From the NCBI RefSeq assembly GCF_030269665.1, contig NZ_BSTS01000001.1, forward strand, positions 656,007-720,006: a stretch of DNA of 64,000 nt, given 5' to 3'. Under the pieces are notes generated by a model. The model ran no database searches. It saw nothing but the letters and a program-made list of their open reading frames with translations, and had not been told where the DNA came from. The first letter of the stretch is position 1, and every line of letters begins with the position of its first letter. The position numbers were made by a program, and so were the translations under genes. The DNA is from Actinomycetospora sp. NBRC 106375. GTDB taxonomy: Bacteria > Actinomycetota > Actinomycetes > Mycobacteriales > Pseudonocardiaceae. Below are positions 63,183 through 64,000 of this stretch, in pieces.

Positions 63183-63841
63183 CTCCCCTGCGCGTCGTCG
63201 TCGCCGACGACCAGGCCGTCGTGCGGGACGGCCTCGCGCTCCTGCTCGGGGCCGCCGACGATCTCGAGGTCGTCGGCGCCGCCCCCGACGGCACCGCGGC
63301 CGTGGAACTGGTGCTCGCCGAGCGCCCCGACGTCGCGCTCGTCGACCTGCGGATGCCCGGGCTCGACGGCGCCGGGGTGACCGCGGCGGTCCGCCGGGAC
63401 GCGCCGGAGGTGCGCGTCCTCGTGCTGACGACGTACGCCGACGACGACGCCGTCCTGCCCGCGCTGCGCGCCGGCGCGGCGGGCTACCTGACCAAGGACA
63501 CCACCGGCGAGGCGCTCGTCTCCGCGATCCGCACGGTCGCGGCGGGCGGGTCGGTGCTCGACGCGACGGTGCAGCGCCGGCTCGTGGAGCTCGCGGGGTC
63601 GCCGCCGGTCGAGACCGGCGAGGTCAGCACCGACGCCACCGCCGAGGCCGGCCTCACCGCCCGCGAGGTCGACGTGCTGCGTCTCGTCGCGCACGGCCTG
63701 TCGAACCAGCAGACCGCGTCACGGCTGGTGGTCAGCGAGGCGACGGTGAAGACGCACGTCAACCACCTCATCTCGAAGCTCGGCGTCGACGGCCGGCCCG
63801 CCCTGGTCGCCTGGGCCTGGCGCCACGGCGTCGCCCGCTGA
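63179..63841 (+). CDS. NarL/FixJ family response regulator
   Basis: This 220-residue protein begins with the receiver domain VVVADDQAVVRDGLALLL, the phosphoacceptor Asp in VALVDLRMPGLDG and the Lys in GAAGYLTKDTTGE, and ends with a LuxR helix-turn-helix LTAREVDVLRLVAHGLSNQQ, VSEATVKTHVNHLISKLGV. Start GTG, coupled to the kinase. Target genes unknown; the divergent membrane gene at 61798 is a candidate. Confidence 0.93.
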   Translation: MTPLRVVVADDQAVVRDGLALLLGAADDLEVVGAAPDGTAAVELVLAERPDVALVDLRMPGLDGAGVTAAVRRDAPEVRVLVLTTYADDDAVLPALRAGAAGYLTKDTTGEALVSAIRTVAAGGSVLDATVQRRLVELAGSPPVETGEVSTDATAEAGLTAREVDVLRLVAHGLSNQQTASRLVVSEATVKTHVNHLISKLGVDGRPALVAWAWRHGVAR

Positions 63842-63843
63842 GG

Positions 63844-63872
63844 TACGTGAGCAGTGGGCGCCCCTCCGAGGG
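63844..63872. repeat. Truncated palindrome, copy 4
   Basis: TACGTGAGCAGTGGGCGCCC matches the left arm of palindrome copies 2 and 3 with one base change and is followed by the start of the loop (CTCCGAGGG). The expected right arm (GCGCCCACTGCTCAC) is absent: sequence unrelated to the family begins at 63873. Confidence 0.7.
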
Positions 63873-64000
63873 CTGTCTAGTCCCATGAGTTCTGTCTCGG
63901 GTCGTGTCTCACCGTATGTGTCGCCTGATCATCGCCGAGGGTGTGCCCATGGCGGGGAAGCGGCAGGCCAGGATGCGACTGATGGACGCGATGCTGGAGG
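63873..64000 (+). mobile_element. Possible insertion-element end (partial)
   Basis: From 63873 (CTGTCTAGTCCCATGAGTTC) the DNA no longer matches the palindrome family. A possible ORF opens at 63916 or 63949 (MAGKRQARMRLMDAMLE) and runs off the window. This looks like the left end of an element inserted in the palindrome. The family cannot be named from this much sequence; an ordinary gene is an alternative. Confidence 0.35.

Overview
The window is about 64 kb of very GC-rich (roughly 70-75%), densely packed DNA from an actinobacterium. The conserved neighbourhoods (yajC-secD-secF-apt-relA, ruvA-ruvB, thrS-HIT-pgsA-patA, pimA-NUDIX-pdxS), the phosphatidylinositol-mannoside genes, an F420-type luciferase-like oxidoreductase, frequent GTG starts and many GTGA/ATGA stop-start overlaps point to a mycolata-related or Pseudonocardiales lineage such as Pseudonocardia or Actinomycetospora. 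The family assignment is an inference. I saw no tRNA, rRNA or CRISPR array.

Layout. 1-11.4 kb: the end of treZ, a minus-strand trio (pcm, membrane protein, CoA-binding protein), a large FAD/Fe-S oxidoreductase, a PatB-like lyase, pyruvate kinase, a PerM-type exporter, and an operon of a ribbon-helix-helix protein and a DUF4097 protein followed by a wrecked ABC transporter. 11.4-22.1 kb, all minus: relA, apt, secF, secD, yajC, ruvB, ruvA, an alpha/beta hydrolase carrying a minisatellite, and ruvC. 22.4-27.2 kb: a DUF1348 protein, an AlkB-like dioxygenase divergent from acylphosphatase plus an AlkZ/HTH_42-like protein, a nuclease-like membrane protein, GNAT and YebC. 27.4-32.1 kb: thioesterase, sorbosone-dehydrogenase-like lipoprotein, SRPBCC proteins, HxlR regulator and LLM oxidoreductase. 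32.1-37.1 kb: pdxT, two paralogous membrane proteins, pdxS, a membrane NUDIX protein and pimA.

37.1-49.4 kb interrupts the pimA-patA-pgsA order that is contiguous in mycobacteria. It holds a trehalose/disaccharide operon (otsB, GH65, beta-phosphoglucomutase, ROK kinase, sugar MFS) with an adjacent ROK repressor, then an ArsR-SRPBCC-DUF899 operon with a clear promoter and twin operators, a SnoaL-like/LuxR pair and a DUF559-like remnant. The backbone resumes at 49.4-53.6 kb (patA, pgsA, HIT, thrS). 53.6-63.8 kb holds an esterase, a PucR-type regulator, a fatty-acid desaturase, a small catabolic cluster (iron alcohol dehydrogenase, enolase-superfamily enzyme, DUF1772 protein, IclR regulator), a membrane protein and a NarL-type two-component system.

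The least explained signals are: a family of long intergenic palindromes (near 504, 5174, 32079 and a broken copy at 63844) whose arms can contain the stop codons of flanking genes; three helically phased TGGCGCCA-type boxes overlapping the start of the RHH gene; two SOS-type boxes (before ruvA, and between alkB and the acylphosphatase/AlkZ-like pair); the decayed RHH-DUF4097-ABC operon; a His/Gly pentapeptide repeat next to a hydrolase nucleophile; and a probable insertion-element end that truncates the last palindrome.
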